A stretch of DNA of 64,000 nucleotides from Bog-473 sp963809715 (lineage in GTDB: Bacteria > Actinomycetota > Acidimicrobiia > Acidimicrobiales > RAAP-2). This document shows positions 42,953 to 50,984 of this stretch, piece after piece. Under the pieces are notes generated by a model that searched no databases, had not been told where the DNA came from, and saw only the letters and a list, made by a program, of their open reading frames with translations. Numbering within the stretch: position 1 is the first letter of the stretch; each line of letters opens with the position of its first letter. Location of the stretch: NCBI GenBank assembly GCA_963809715.1, contig CAWEKO010000002.1, positions 62,001 through 126,000 of the forward strand. Reading direction: 5' to 3'. The translations under genes and the position numbers were made by a program.

Positions 42953-44206
42953 ATGGTGACTCGCGAGGAGAACGAACTGATCACTCGTGTCGAGGGTGAC
43001 GCTCCGATGGGAGATCTCATCCGCCAGAACAGCTGGATCCCGTTTGCCCTCTCGGACAACCTCGTCATTGGACAGGCACCGACACCGGTTCGCCTCCTGG
43101 GTGAGAACTTTGTTTCGTGGCGCGCTCCCGACGGCCGCGTTGGTTTTCTCGCCGAAGGGTGCCCCCACCGCCAGGCCTCATTGCTCCTGGCGCACGTCGA
43201 GGGAAACGGCCTTCGTTGCATCTATCACGGATGGAAGACCGACGTGTCGGGAGTCGTCGTTGAGGCACCGACGCAAGTCGTCCGGCACGACCGGTTCTGC
43301 GCCAGCATCAACGTGACCCACTTCCCGGTCCACGAAGCAGGAAACATCGCATGGGTGTGGCTCGGAAGCCCAGAACCGCCTCCGTTCCCAGACCTGCCCT
43401 TCACGGTTGAACATGGGAACAAGACGGCGGTGACCTTCTCGAACCTGCCCGTCAACTGGCTCCAGGCACTCGAAGGAGGCTTGGATTCTGTGCATGCTGG
43501 GATACTGCATCAGAGCTGGACTGGCAACGTCATCAGAGAGAAAAGCGATTCGATGGACGAGGAAAAGGCGACAGTCGCCTTCACAAAGATCCCGACCTAT
43601 GAGGTCGGTGATGCCTCTTTCGGGATGCGAGCCGCCTCGTTGCGCAAGCAGGATGACGGAAAGACCTACGCCAGGGTGACCAACTTTTTCTTTCCGCTTG
43701 TGGTCGTTGCGGCGACCGGCTTTGTGGACAGATATCACGTCTTCGCTTTCGCTCCGGTCGACGACACCAACCACCTCTTGTTCTTCGGGAGCTACGGCAC
43801 TGCACCCGTGTCACAGAAAGACTTTGGCGCCGTCCGAGAGGATTTTGACCCCGATCCGCTCAACTTCTCGACCGTCATCGGTGACCGATCCAACCGCTGG
43901 GGTCAGGATCGTACCTTGATGGACGCCGGCCACCACTCCGGTTTTGACCGCAGCGTGGTCGACGAGGACTCAGTGGTGCAGGTGAGCATGGGACCGATCG
44001 TCGACCGGTCCAAGGACAATCTCTCGGGAAGTGACGGTGCTGTTGCTCATGCCCGCCTGCTCCTGCTCGACGTCCTTGCCGCCTTCGAGAAGGGGGAACT
44101 CCCTCCGGGCAGCGCCCGGGGCCGGGAGACCGTTCGCATCCCAGATCCGTACGACGCCGTGCTCGGTCCTGACGAGTCTTGGCGTGATCTCCAGCCCGAG
44201 TGGTGA
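42953..44206 (+). CDS. Rieske [2Fe-2S] aromatic ring-hydroxylating oxygenase alpha-type subunit
   Basis: Oxygenase component of 417 residues. The Rieske cluster ligands are in CPHRQAS and CIYHGW (C-x-H...C-x2-H, about 68-90). The mononuclear iron site is in LEGGLDSVHAGILHQSW (Asp-Ser-Val-His...His, about 177-193). The architecture resembles phthalate 4,5-dioxygenase/vanillate demethylase-type homomultimeric oxygenases. It would insert oxygen into, or O-/N-demethylate, an organic substrate using electrons from a reductase not encoded here. It is the first structural gene of cassette 4's catabolic operon, with ribosome-binding site GAGAGGAG. Confidence 0.92.
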   Translation: MVTREENELITRVEGDAPMGDLIRQNSWIPFALSDNLVIGQAPTPVRLLGENFVSWRAPDGRVGFLAEGCPHRQASLLLAHVEGNGLRCIYHGWKTDVSGVVVEAPTQVVRHDRFCASINVTHFPVHEAGNIAWVWLGSPEPPPFPDLPFTVEHGNKTAVTFSNLPVNWLQALEGGLDSVHAGILHQSWTGNVIREKSDSMDEEKATVAFTKIPTYEVGDASFGMRAASLRKQDDGKTYARVTNFFFPLVVVAATGFVDRYHVFAFAPVDDTNHLLFFGSYGTAPVSQKDFGAVREDFDPDPLNFSTVIGDRSNRWGQDRTLMDAGHHSGFDRSVVDEDSVVQVSMGPIVDRSKDNLSGSDGAVAHARLLLLDVLAAFEKGELPPGSARGRETVRIPDPYDAVLGPDESWRDLQPEW

Positions 44207-44377
44207 GAAGGCCGCGAGACCGCAGCGATTCGTGACGGGCCACGATGCCCCGAAGGGCCGAGGAAGACGGAACGACAGGAGTGTAATTCACCATGGGGGT
44301 ATGGCAATGAAACGAGCTCGGCGGTCGTCAGAGCCGCAACACGTTAAATGGGTCAGCCATCGTGTTGGCCGCCTCTC

Positions 44378-45220
44378 GTGAGCGCGATCGCTGTCACGCC
44401 GACGACGAAGATGATTGGCGCTGAGGTTACCGGCATTGAATTGGGTGATTTCTTGAAGGACGAGCTGATCGTCATCACCATCATGGATGCGCTGGAGGCA
44501 AATGGGGTCCTGGTGTTCCGTGAACTCGATCTTGATCCCGAGACGCAGGTTGCGTTCTGCCGGCGAATCGGAGAGCTCGACTATTCAGGGGGCCATCATC
44601 CTGTCCCTGGCATCTATCGAGTAACTCGCGATGCCGCCAAGAACGCAGCGGCGGAATATCTCAAGGGAACGTTCCATTGGCACATTGACGGCTGCACGCC
44701 TCTCCACGGCGAGCCACCTCAGAGAGCGACGCTTCTCAGTGCCAAAGCGGTGGCTGAGTCAGGCGGCGAAACCGAGTTCGCCAGCACCTACGTCGCCTAC
44801 GACGCACTCACCGATGACGAGAAAGAGCGGTTTTCCTCGTTGAGAGTCCTCCATTCTCTCGAAGCGTCGCAGCGGCTGGTCTATCCAGATCCAACGCCCG
44901 AACAGGTAGAGGGTTGGCGCGCGAGGCCGACGTCCGTCCACCCCTTGGTCTGGACGCATCGATCCGGGCGCAAGTCGCTACTCCTCAGCGCCCATGCGGA
45001 TCACATCGTGGACATGGACGCCTGCGAGAGCCGAGCCTTGCTCGACGAATTGATGGACCGAGCCACACAGGAAGAGCTCGTGTATCGGCACCTATGGTCA
45101 GTCGGAGACACGGTCATCTGGGACAACACCGGCGTGATGCACCGCGCCACTCCATATCCCGCTGGTTCTCCTCGCGAGATGCTTCGAACCACCATCTTCG
45201 GCAACGAACCAATTCAATAG
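44378..45220 (+). CDS. TauD/TfdA-family Fe(II)/2-oxoglutarate dioxygenase
   Basis: Dioxygenase of 280 residues started at GTG 44378, where homology begins (VTPTTKMIGAEVTGIEL). The facial triad is HxD in FHWHIDGCTP (about 100-109) and the distal His in TGVMHRATPYP (about 255), with a 2-oxoglutarate-binding Arg in REMLRTTIFG. The family removes sulfite, cleaves ethers such as 2,4-D, or hydroxylates alpha- or ether-carbons. It follows the Rieske gene by 171 nt, a gap with no clear terminator. Substrate unknown; it probably acts in the same degradation pathway. Confidence 0.9.
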   Translation: MSAIAVTPTTKMIGAEVTGIELGDFLKDELIVITIMDALEANGVLVFRELDLDPETQVAFCRRIGELDYSGGHHPVPGIYRVTRDAAKNAAAEYLKGTFHWHIDGCTPLHGEPPQRATLLSAKAVAESGGETEFASTYVAYDALTDDEKERFSSLRVLHSLEASQRLVYPDPTPEQVEGWRARPTSVHPLVWTHRSGRKSLLLSAHADHIVDMDACESRALLDELMDRATQEELVYRHLWSVGDTVIWDNTGVMHRATPYPAGSPREMLRTTIFGNEPIQ

Positions 45221-45403
45221 GCGATAGCCGGACGGGCTGGTGAGCCAGAGTGGTCAACATCTCCGGTCGACACAACTTCTAAGCGGAGTTCGATCTCCCT
45301 CCGTTCCGATGAACTCCCCACTTGACCGAGCTTCAAAGCGGCGGTTGCTCGGAAGGGAGCACGTGCGTAAGGAAACGAGATTCGAAAACGAATGAGGAGA
45401 GAG

Positions 45404-46618
45404 ATGCCTAGGGGTTACGTGATCATGACCGAGGTAATCCGCGACCCTGCGGGCATGGCTGCTCACGGGGCAGTCACCTATGACTCCCTGGTCGAGCACG
45501 GGGCCAAAATGCTTGTTGTCGATGCCGATTACGAAGTACGCGAGGGCACTTGGGAGGAGGGCAGCCGGCTCGCCATCATGGAGTTCGAGTCACCTGAAAT
45601 CGCTCGGCACTGGTACGAATCCGAGGCGGGTCAGGAGGCGCACCGGCTCCGCGCCGCGGCGGCCGACTGCAACGTGATCATCGCGTCGGGCTTCGTTCCG
45701 AGGAATCCGGGCAACGAGCTTGCGGGTAGCCCGTCGTCGGCGGCTCGAGGGATGGACCGGTTCGTCCAATCTCCGCAATGGCAATCGGGAGGACCGACGG
45801 AGGGGTCGAATCTGCCGGCCGAAGCGCTGGGCGTCGCTCCAGGTCGAGGTCGAATGGCTGGTCGACGCGTCGTGCTTGTCGGCGGAGGCCAAACGGACTT
45901 TCAGGTCGAAAATCAGCCTGTTGGCAATGGTCGAGCTCTGGCGATGCTTCTCGCCCGCGAGGGGGCTCGCGTCGCCGTGGTGGATCGGGATGAGCAATCT
46001 GCCGACGACACGGTTGAGTTGATCCGGACGGAGGGGGGAGTGGCTGACACGTTGGTCGCCGACGTCTCCGAACCTGAGAGCATTGAAAGGATGATCGATG
46101 CCGCCCAGCATCGGCTCGGTGGCATCGACGGACTCGTCTACAACGTCGGCATCCCTGGACCAGTGGGCTTCGAGGAGAACACACCCGAGGCGTGGGACAC
46201 GACGCTGGATGTGAACCTGCGTGGAGCGATGTTGACCGCTCGTGCCGCTCTACCGGCAATGGAGCCAGGTTCGTCGATCGTCTTCATCTCTTCGATCGGC
46301 GCCGTTCGAGGCATAGGGCGGATGATCGCGTACGACGCTTCCAAGGCCGGGCTCTCTGCCCTGGTTCGGGCCGCGGCGATCGCCCGGCAGGGTGACTCCG
46401 TAAGGGCGAACGTCGTAATGCTGGGGATGATCGACACCGGGATCGGCCGTGACGGCGACCGCAACATGCCGGGTCGAGAGAAGATTCCTGTTCCGCTGGG
46501 ACGCCGAGGGACTGCCTGGGAGGTGGCCTATGCCTCCCTCTTCCTGCTCTCGCACGAATCCACGTTCATTACTGGCCAGACCTTGGCCGTCGACGGCGGC
46601 CGCACAACGTTGTCGTAG
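45404..46618 (+). CDS. DUF1330 / short-chain dehydrogenase fusion protein
   Basis: Two-domain protein of 404 residues, started at the ATG after AGGAGAGAG (an ATG four codons earlier is in frame). Residues about 1-95 are a DUF1330-type ferredoxin-like domain (GYVIMTEVIRDPAGMAAHG, RLAIMEFESPEIARHWYESE). A linker of about 50 residues leads to an SDR Rossmann domain: the cofactor loop is VVLVGGG...GNGRALAMLLAREG, the Asn-type motif is YNVGIPG, the active site Ser is in VFISSIG and the YxxxK pair is in IAYDASKAG. C-terminal FITGQTLAVDGG is the SDR ending. The fusion is unusual. The domain pairing suggests a small-molecule lactone or isomer step coupled to alcohol oxidation; inference only. Confidence 0.85.
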   Translation: MPRGYVIMTEVIRDPAGMAAHGAVTYDSLVEHGAKMLVVDADYEVREGTWEEGSRLAIMEFESPEIARHWYESEAGQEAHRLRAAAADCNVIIASGFVPRNPGNELAGSPSSAARGMDRFVQSPQWQSGGPTEGSNLPAEALGVAPGRGRMAGRRVVLVGGGQTDFQVENQPVGNGRALAMLLAREGARVAVVDRDEQSADDTVELIRTEGGVADTLVADVSEPESIERMIDAAQHRLGGIDGLVYNVGIPGPVGFEENTPEAWDTTLDVNLRGAMLTARAALPAMEPGSSIVFISSIGAVRGIGRMIAYDASKAGLSALVRAAAIARQGDSVRANVVMLGMIDTGIGRDGDRNMPGREKIPVPLGRRGTAWEVAYASLFLLSHESTFITGQTLAVDGGRTTLS

Positions 46619-46694
46619 AGACCGGTTCCAGGCGTGGTTGTGAGGAGAAGGTCGCAAACAAAGGCTGATAAGCCCGTGAGGAGGAGCTCATGAC

Positions 46695-47444
46695 ATGTCC
46701 GCACTTGTAGGAACTGCTTCGGACGAGTCCCCCGAGATACTGGCCGTTGGTCGGACTGACGTCAGCACCATTTACACCTCGCTCTCCAAGCGGCACCCCG
46801 AGGGCTTCGACGCGGACTACCTCGAATGGCACTCGCTTGACCACCGGCCCGAGCAGCACCGATTGGCTCAACTGCGAGGCTCCTTCCGGATGGTATCTAC
46901 CCCGGCCTGCCGAGCTGCACGAGCGGCGAGTAGTGAGCGCTACGACGAGGCCGACCACCTCCAGAGCTACTTCTTCACGGATCTTTCCGCCATGGACGGC
47001 TTCAACGAGTTAAGCATCGCACTCCGAAACGCTGGTCGGGCCCCGTACCTGCTGCCGCTCGTCGAACGTGGTGTCTACCGACTCGACGGGATTGCGGCCG
47101 CCCCTCGGATCAAGATCGGGGCCGATGTCTTGCTCTGGTGGTCTGTGAGGGGTGTCTACTTCATGATCGAACGAGGAATCGCCCCGGTTGCTGATCTCCT
47201 TGACGTGCCCGGCGTGGGGGGCGCCTGGTGGGGCGGAGCAGTGCCGCTCGAACCTCCCTTCACCACCCGGGATAACTCTGACCTTCACGTGAGCTACCTC
47301 TTCCTCGACGACGAACCCGCCGATGTGGCCGAGCGGCTTCGCCCTCGACTTGAGCGGCGCTGGTCCACGACGGGCAATGAACCACTTCTCGCCGCTCCCT
47401 TTCACAGCTTGATCGCCTACGAATGGGACCGGTACCTGCCTTGA
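46695..47444 (+). CDS. Conserved hypothetical protein, possible duplicated alpha/beta-barrel
   Basis: Protein of 249 residues that I cannot name. It has DADYLEWHSLDHRPEQHRLA near residue 38, a pattern seen in ferredoxin-like dimeric alpha/beta-barrel proteins (EthD-like), then DHLQSYFFTDLSAMDGFNEL and, in the second half, LHVSYLFLDDEPADVAERLR. The two halves may be a tandem pair of such domains. No signal peptide or membrane segment. It follows the fusion gene by 76 nt and is the last gene of the catabolic operon, so it may isomerise, cyclise or bind a pathway intermediate. Confidence 0.7.
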   Translation: MSALVGTASDESPEILAVGRTDVSTIYTSLSKRHPEGFDADYLEWHSLDHRPEQHRLAQLRGSFRMVSTPACRAARAASSERYDEADHLQSYFFTDLSAMDGFNELSIALRNAGRAPYLLPLVERGVYRLDGIAAAPRIKIGADVLLWWSVRGVYFMIERGIAPVADLLDVPGVGGAWWGGAVPLEPPFTTRDNSDLHVSYLFLDDEPADVAERLRPRLERRWSTTGNEPLLAAPFHSLIAYEWDRYLP

Positions 47445-47627
47445 CTTCAGATGTGTTCCATTTCCGCGTCGAACCTCAGGGAGGGTAGGGAGATTGCCCT
47501 GGGTCCGGTGGCATTTCAGGCGCGTCCCACGAGGCGATCGACATGGTGATTGAAGGGCCGGTCACCACTCGAGATGCAGGAGCCGTCAAGAGGCGTCCGC
47601 CGTACGGCATGAACTGATCTCGTGCGT

Positions 47628-47735
47628 TAGTAGACCGCTCTACTACAGGGTCGAACGCAACGGACGATGTGGAGGCTGGGTGGACGGAATAGCACGATGG
47701 GGAGCCAGACCGACGGTAGAGACGACAGCCAGCAC
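47628..47735 (+). repeat. Half attachment element without tRNA part
   Basis: Palindrome TAGTAGACCGCTCTACTA (47628-47645) and about 90 nt closely matching copy 6 (AGCACGATGGGGAGCCAGAC). It keeps CACC at 47733-47736, exactly where the anticodon stem would start, but continues GAGTCG instead of TTGCCAA. The tRNA 3' part is missing, so the element stops at the predicted crossover point. The nearby gene's stop codon is only 16-20 nt away. The rest of the 307-nt gap after the preceding gene (47445-47627) is featureless. Confidence 0.72.
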
Positions 47736-47751
47736 CGAGTCGTGGACACCA

Positions 47752-48108
47752 TCAGGTATTCCCGTCCCCGTCACTGGGTCCTCCATTGTTGTCCGCGTCG
47801 TGGTCGCCCCCATCGTTCTGCGGAATGGGGTTCGATGGAGGAGCAGGCGGAGTCGTGGTAGGCGGCGTGGTTGTGGTTGGAGTCGTTGTGGGCGGTAGCG
47901 GCGGCGTAGTCGTGGCAGTGGTTGTAGGCGGCGTCGTTGTGGTGGGAGTCGTTGTGGGCGGCGTTCGCGGCACCGTCGTGGTCGGTAAAGCCTTCGGAGC
48001 CGCTGGCCTCGGTGTCGTGCCAATACCGGAAGCCGTCAGGATGACGGCGATTGTGGCAGCGACTACGGCGGCGCCGAAGGCTCCCACTATGACTCGCTTC
48101 CTCTTCAT
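47752..48108 (-). CDS. Small Thr/Pro-rich surface protein with N-terminal anchor
   Basis: Protein of 118 residues: KRKR then a hydrophobic helix (VIVGAFGAAVVAATIAVILT, about 6-25), then about 65 residues of Thr/Pro repeats (PTTTPTTTTPPTTTA) and an Asp/Gly/Asn-rich tail. It looks like a membrane-anchored or exported wall-spanning linker protein. The coding strand is strongly CCA/ACN-biased, so repeat number may vary between strains. It is in cassette 5 with two other exported proteins on the same strand. Function unknown. Confidence 0.65.
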   Translation of the reverse strand: MKRKRVIVGAFGAAVVAATIAVILTASGIGTTPRPAAPKALPTTTVPRTPPTTTPTTTTPPTTTATTTPPLPPTTTPTTTTPPTTTPPAPPSNPIPQNDGGDHDADNNGGPSDGDGNT

Positions 48109-48195
48109 GGCACACTCCTCATGGACTTTTGTGTTGGGACCTGCGCACCGGCAATCACTAGTAATACGGTTGGCTGAGGGTGGAGATTGCTGGGC

Positions 48196-48858
48196 TCAGG
48201 AGATCCTGAAGGAAGCGACGGACTCTCTGAGCAACGGAAGAAAATGGGTCCAATCCGCACTTACCCCGGCCGCGACCACGACGCTGCTCGCATGCTGGCC
48301 CACGACAAAACACGCGATCTCTCTGTAGTGATTGTCGCCGACGCGGGTGAGGTAGTCATCGATCACGCATGACCCGGTGCCACCGCGGAACGCGAGGTCT
48401 CTGGCGGATGAATCCAAGTGAACGTCCCTATCGTCGTCTTCGCCGATGAGATGGACGCGGAAGCGGGCGAATCCCTTCAGCTGCTCGTCTCCTTCTCGTG
48501 GAGTGACGTTCACGTAAGCAAGAATCTTGCCGGTTCTTGATTCCACGTCTGCTGACGCCGACCCGCGATCTCCTGCAATCGGCATGAATGGTCGGGGATA
48601 CGACAGCACGGCCGCGCCGGATTGCGTCGTCACACGGTGCCAAGTGGCGGGCGCGACTGCCGGTGAGAGCCAGCTGAATGAACCCGATTTCGGCCTGCCC
48701 TCCGAATGGGAACCGGCGGAGGCCAATTGCGGCGCCACCATCAGGGCCGTTACCGCTGACACGGCGGTGGCCATCGCCGTGACGAGGAGCCGACCCCGAC
48801 CTGCTCGTGACACGAACTCGCCCCCGCAATCCGCGGTGCACCCTTGCTCCTCCTCCAT
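48196..48858 (-). CDS. Exported protein of unknown function
   Basis: Predicted exported protein of about 220 residues. I start at ATG 48858 (EEEQGCTADCGGEFVSRAG); a GTG at 48813 (SRAGRGRLLVTAMATA) would give a more typical signal peptide, with cleavage near ASA before GSHSEGRPKSG. The mature domain has mixed beta sequence (WHRVTTQSGAAVLSYPRPFM, KILAYVNVTPREGDEQLKGF) and two cysteines (GSCVIDDYL, REIACFVVG). Resembles lipoprotein-like single-domain proteins of actinobacteria; no family assigned. Confidence 0.7.
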   Translation of the reverse strand: MEEEQGCTADCGGEFVSRAGRGRLLVTAMATAVSAVTALMVAPQLASAGSHSEGRPKSGSFSWLSPAVAPATWHRVTTQSGAAVLSYPRPFMPIAGDRGSASADVESRTGKILAYVNVTPREGDEQLKGFARFRVHLIGEDDDRDVHLDSSARDLAFRGGTGSCVIDDYLTRVGDNHYREIACFVVGQHASSVVVAAGVSADWTHFLPLLRESVASFRIS

Positions 48859-48990
48859 TCGTACGCTGCGATTGCCTCGACTTCGTAGGGGCCGAGCAAA
48901 TACGAACTTGTTCGAAGTCGCCACCAAGACAGATGGTCTTCGGATCTGGCCCGCAATAACACGACCAAACCACCCCGCCAACGAGTTGGC

Positions 48991-49026
48991 TCTCTCACCG
49001 GTCACGTTTGTGTGACCGGTGAGAGA
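48991..49026 (-). terminator. Strong hairpin terminator
   Basis: A perfect 15-bp stem, TCTCTCACCGGTCAC (48991-49005) with GTGACCGGTGAGAGA (49012-49026), loop GTTTGT. It lies 22 nt beyond the stop of the minus-strand repeat-protein gene and so is probably its terminator, insulating it from the exported-protein gene downstream. Confidence 0.75.
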
Positions 49027-49048
49027 ACCGTTTTACAGCTCCGCGTGG

Positions 49049-49759
49049 TCAGGCCGCGCCGAAGAACGCGGCATCGCCGTAGGAGAAGATCCCTCCGTCG
49101 GAAGCCACCAGCCAGTAGCCGCCCCCATCAGGGGTGGCGGCCATGCCGACGACCGGCTTGTTGAGGACCATGCCGCCCGTCGATCCCATGAACGCGGCAT
49201 CGCCGTAGGAGAAGATCCCTCCGTCGGAAGCCACCAGCCAGTAGCCGCCCCCATCAGGGGTGGCGGCCATGCCGACGACCGGCTTGTTGAGGACCATGCC
49301 GCCCGTCGATCCCATGAACGCGGCATCGCCGTAGGAGAAGATCCCTCCGTCGGAAGCCACCAGCCAGTAGCCGCCCCCATCAGGGGTGGCGGCCATGCCG
49401 ACGACCGGCTTGTTGAGGACCATGCCGCCCGTCGATCCCATGAACGCGGCATCGCCGTAGGAGAAGATCCCTCCGTCGGAAGCCACTTCCCAGTAGCCCT
49501 TCCCATCAGGGGTGGCGGCCATGCCGACGACCGGCTTGTTGAGGACCATGCCGCCCGTCGATCCCATGAACGCGGCATCGCCGTAGGAGAAGATCCCTCC
49601 GTCGGAAGCCACCAGCCAGTAGCCGCTCCCCATCAGGGGTGGCGGCCATGCCGACGACCGGCTTGTTGAGGACCATGCCGCCCGTCGATCCCATGAACGC
49701 GGCATCGCCGTAGGAGAAGATCCCTCCGTCGGAAGCCACTTCCCAGTAGCCCTTCCCAT
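49049..49759 (-). CDS. Secreted repeat protein, C-terminal part (frameshifted): near-identical 42-residue repeats
   Basis: Downstream half of the gene starting at 50318. It consists of units of 42 residues (GYWLVASDGGIFSYGDA, AFMGSTGGMVLNKPVVGMA, ATPDGG), ending FFGAA. At DNA level the units are 126 nt long and almost identical, beginning at 49071, 49197, 49323, 49449, 49575 and 49702. The last interval is 127 nt because the copy near 49,627 reads GCCGCTCCCC where the others read GCCGCCCCC, an extra base that breaks the frame. A start within this part is not expected. Confidence 0.75.
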   Translation of the reverse strand: MGRATGKWLPTEGSSPTAMPRSWDRRAAWSSTSRSSAWPPPLMGSGYWLVASDGGIFSYGDAAFMGSTGGMVLNKPVVGMAATPDGKGYWEVASDGGIFSYGDAAFMGSTGGMVLNKPVVGMAATPDGGGYWLVASDGGIFSYGDAAFMGSTGGMVLNKPVVGMAATPDGGGYWLVASDGGIFSYGDAAFMGSTGGMVLNKPVVGMAATPDGGGYWLVASDGGIFSYGDAAFFGAA

Positions 49760-50318
49760 CAGGGGTGGCGGCCATGCCGACGACCGGCTTGTTGAGGGAA
49801 GCCAGGGTTGGGGACGCCGCGACGGTCACCACGTGGAACGTGCCACCGAAGGCGACGATGCCGTCACCATTGGCATCCGTCGGGGAGTGGTCGTTGACAA
49901 ACGTGTAGAGAGGAGCACCCTGGAAAGTCACGGCCGATCCGTTGGCGTTCGAGGTTGTGCCAAGTCCGCTGACGCCGGGCGGTCCAGTGACCGGGGTCCC
50001 CGAAGCAACGGTGAGAGGTGGCCACGCTGCAGCGCACGCTCCCGTGCACAGAACTGGCTGGCCATTGTTCATCAGGGTGTACAGGGTCATGCCCGAACTG
50101 TCGGCCAAGATCGTGCCGAATGTCGGGTTGCTCTTGGCGGTCACCACTGTCGCACCCGGGGTTGGGGACGTGGCGCCCGCCGTCGCGACAGAAACAGACA
50201 GCACGCTCGCAGCGATGACGATGAGCCCGGAGAGCACCCCCACCATCGCGGTGCGCCACCGATTCCATCGGGACTGGAGTCGAGACTCCAACCGGGCAGA
50301 CTGATTTTGATGTGTCAC
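49506..50318 (-). CDS. Secreted repeat protein, N-terminal part (COG4315-like domain plus repeats)
   Basis: N-terminal part of the same protein. A signal anchor (TAMVGVLSGLIVIAASVLSV, about 24-43) is followed by a domain resembling the secreted-repeat lipoprotein family COG4315: GTILADSSGMTLYTLMNNGQ, then CTGACAAAWPPLTVASGTPV and PLYTFVNDHSPTDANGDGI. Members of that family are exported proteins of unknown function with a Y-x-aromatic-x2-D motif. From residue about 175 the GYWEVASDGGIFSYGDA repeats begin, until the frameshift near 49,627 turns the frame to nonsense. Removing one base would give a protein of about 420 residues. Confidence 0.78.
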   Translation of the reverse strand: MTHQNQSARLESRLQSRWNRWRTAMVGVLSGLIVIAASVLSVSVATAGATSPTPGATVVTAKSNPTFGTILADSSGMTLYTLMNNGQPVLCTGACAAAWPPLTVASGTPVTGPPGVSGLGTTSNANGSAVTFQGAPLYTFVNDHSPTDANGDGIVAFGGTFHVVTVAASPTLASLNKPVVGMAATPDGKGYWEVASDGGIFSYGDAAFMGSTGGMVLNKPVVGMAATPDGERLLAGGFRRRDLLLRRCRVHGIDGRHGPQQAGRRHGRHP

Positions 50319-50394
50319 TTATAAGCCTCCGAGGGTCGGGAAAATGGTCAGACGCTAGGTAAACGATCACGGTCAGCTGAGAGATTGGTGGTTT

Positions 50395-50760
50395 TTGAGA
50401 TTGGTTTGTCTTGCTGCGCTCCTCGATCAGTGGTTCGCCCGAGGTCGGTCAACATGGTCTCCGACCACGGTTCGAAATCTCACATCGATCGTCGAACGCC
50501 ACCTCAAGCCTGGTCTCGGTGACATCTCGGTGGGCGACCCACGATTGCAATCGTGGATGAGTTCCACGAAGACCTGCGCTTGGGGATCGAATTGATGGCA
50601 AACCGCTGGCGGTTGGCACCGCACGACGTATCCACTCTGCGCTCCATGACCGCACTGGCCGAAGCGCAACGATCGTCCTGGGTCTTCGAGAACGTCGCTG
50701 ACCACGCAACGCCACCCAGAGATGAACATGATCGCACTCTCCGCCCCCCCAGGGTGCCGG
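50395..50760 (+). pseudogene. Tyrosine recombinase (integrase) remnant, core-binding domain only
   Basis: Two frames together read as the N-terminal core-binding domain of a phage-type integrase. The first frame gives LLDQWFARGRSTWSPTTVRN and LTSIVERHLKPGLGDISVGD. After a frameshift near 50,550 the second gives DEFHEDLRLGIELMANRWRL, then LAPHDVSTLRSMTALAEAQR and WVFENVADHATPPR, matching the usual end of this domain before the catalytic part. The catalytic R-H-R-Y domain is absent. The remnant ends about 75 nt before an attachment element, the usual position of an integrase gene. It is the only recombinase trace in the island. Confidence 0.7.
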
Positions 50761-50836
50761 CCATTCGAGGTCTGTCCGCGGTAGCCGCAGCCGATGACTG
50801 GTCGCCGACGGGGATCATCAAGACAAGGTTCGCTGT

Positions 50837-50984
50837 TAGTAGATCGCTCTACAACAGGGGTCGAATTCGGGCGGAAGGGGTGGATATTCCGGAGACCAGC
50901 TCAGAGGACTCGCTTGGACGTCGTGGACGAACTCAAACACCTTGCCAAGGTGAGGGTCGCGGGTTCGAATCCCGTCTTCCGCTC
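50837..50984 (+). repeat. tRNA-Gly-derived attachment element, copy 4
   Basis: Right end of cassette 5. The palindrome is decayed (TAGTAGATCGCTCTACAA, 50837-50854) and the arm is the most diverged, but the tRNA fragment (50938-50984, from CACC to CGCTC) is perfect up to the lost final CA. Spacing is 101 nt. The downstream flank shares GGCTCTTCGGATT with the flank of copy 2. Confidence 0.78.

Noticed and set aside
49019..49669. Plus-strand frame with perfect 42-residue repeats (HERGIAVGEDPSVGSH)
   Set aside because: It is the antisense of the 126-nt coding repeats; the minus strand carries the signal peptide, domain and known repeat family.
49071..49830. Regular repeats resembling a CRISPR array
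   Set aside because: The 126-nt units are near-identical throughout with no variable spacers, are in a coding frame and match protein repeats elsewhere in the window; no cas genes.
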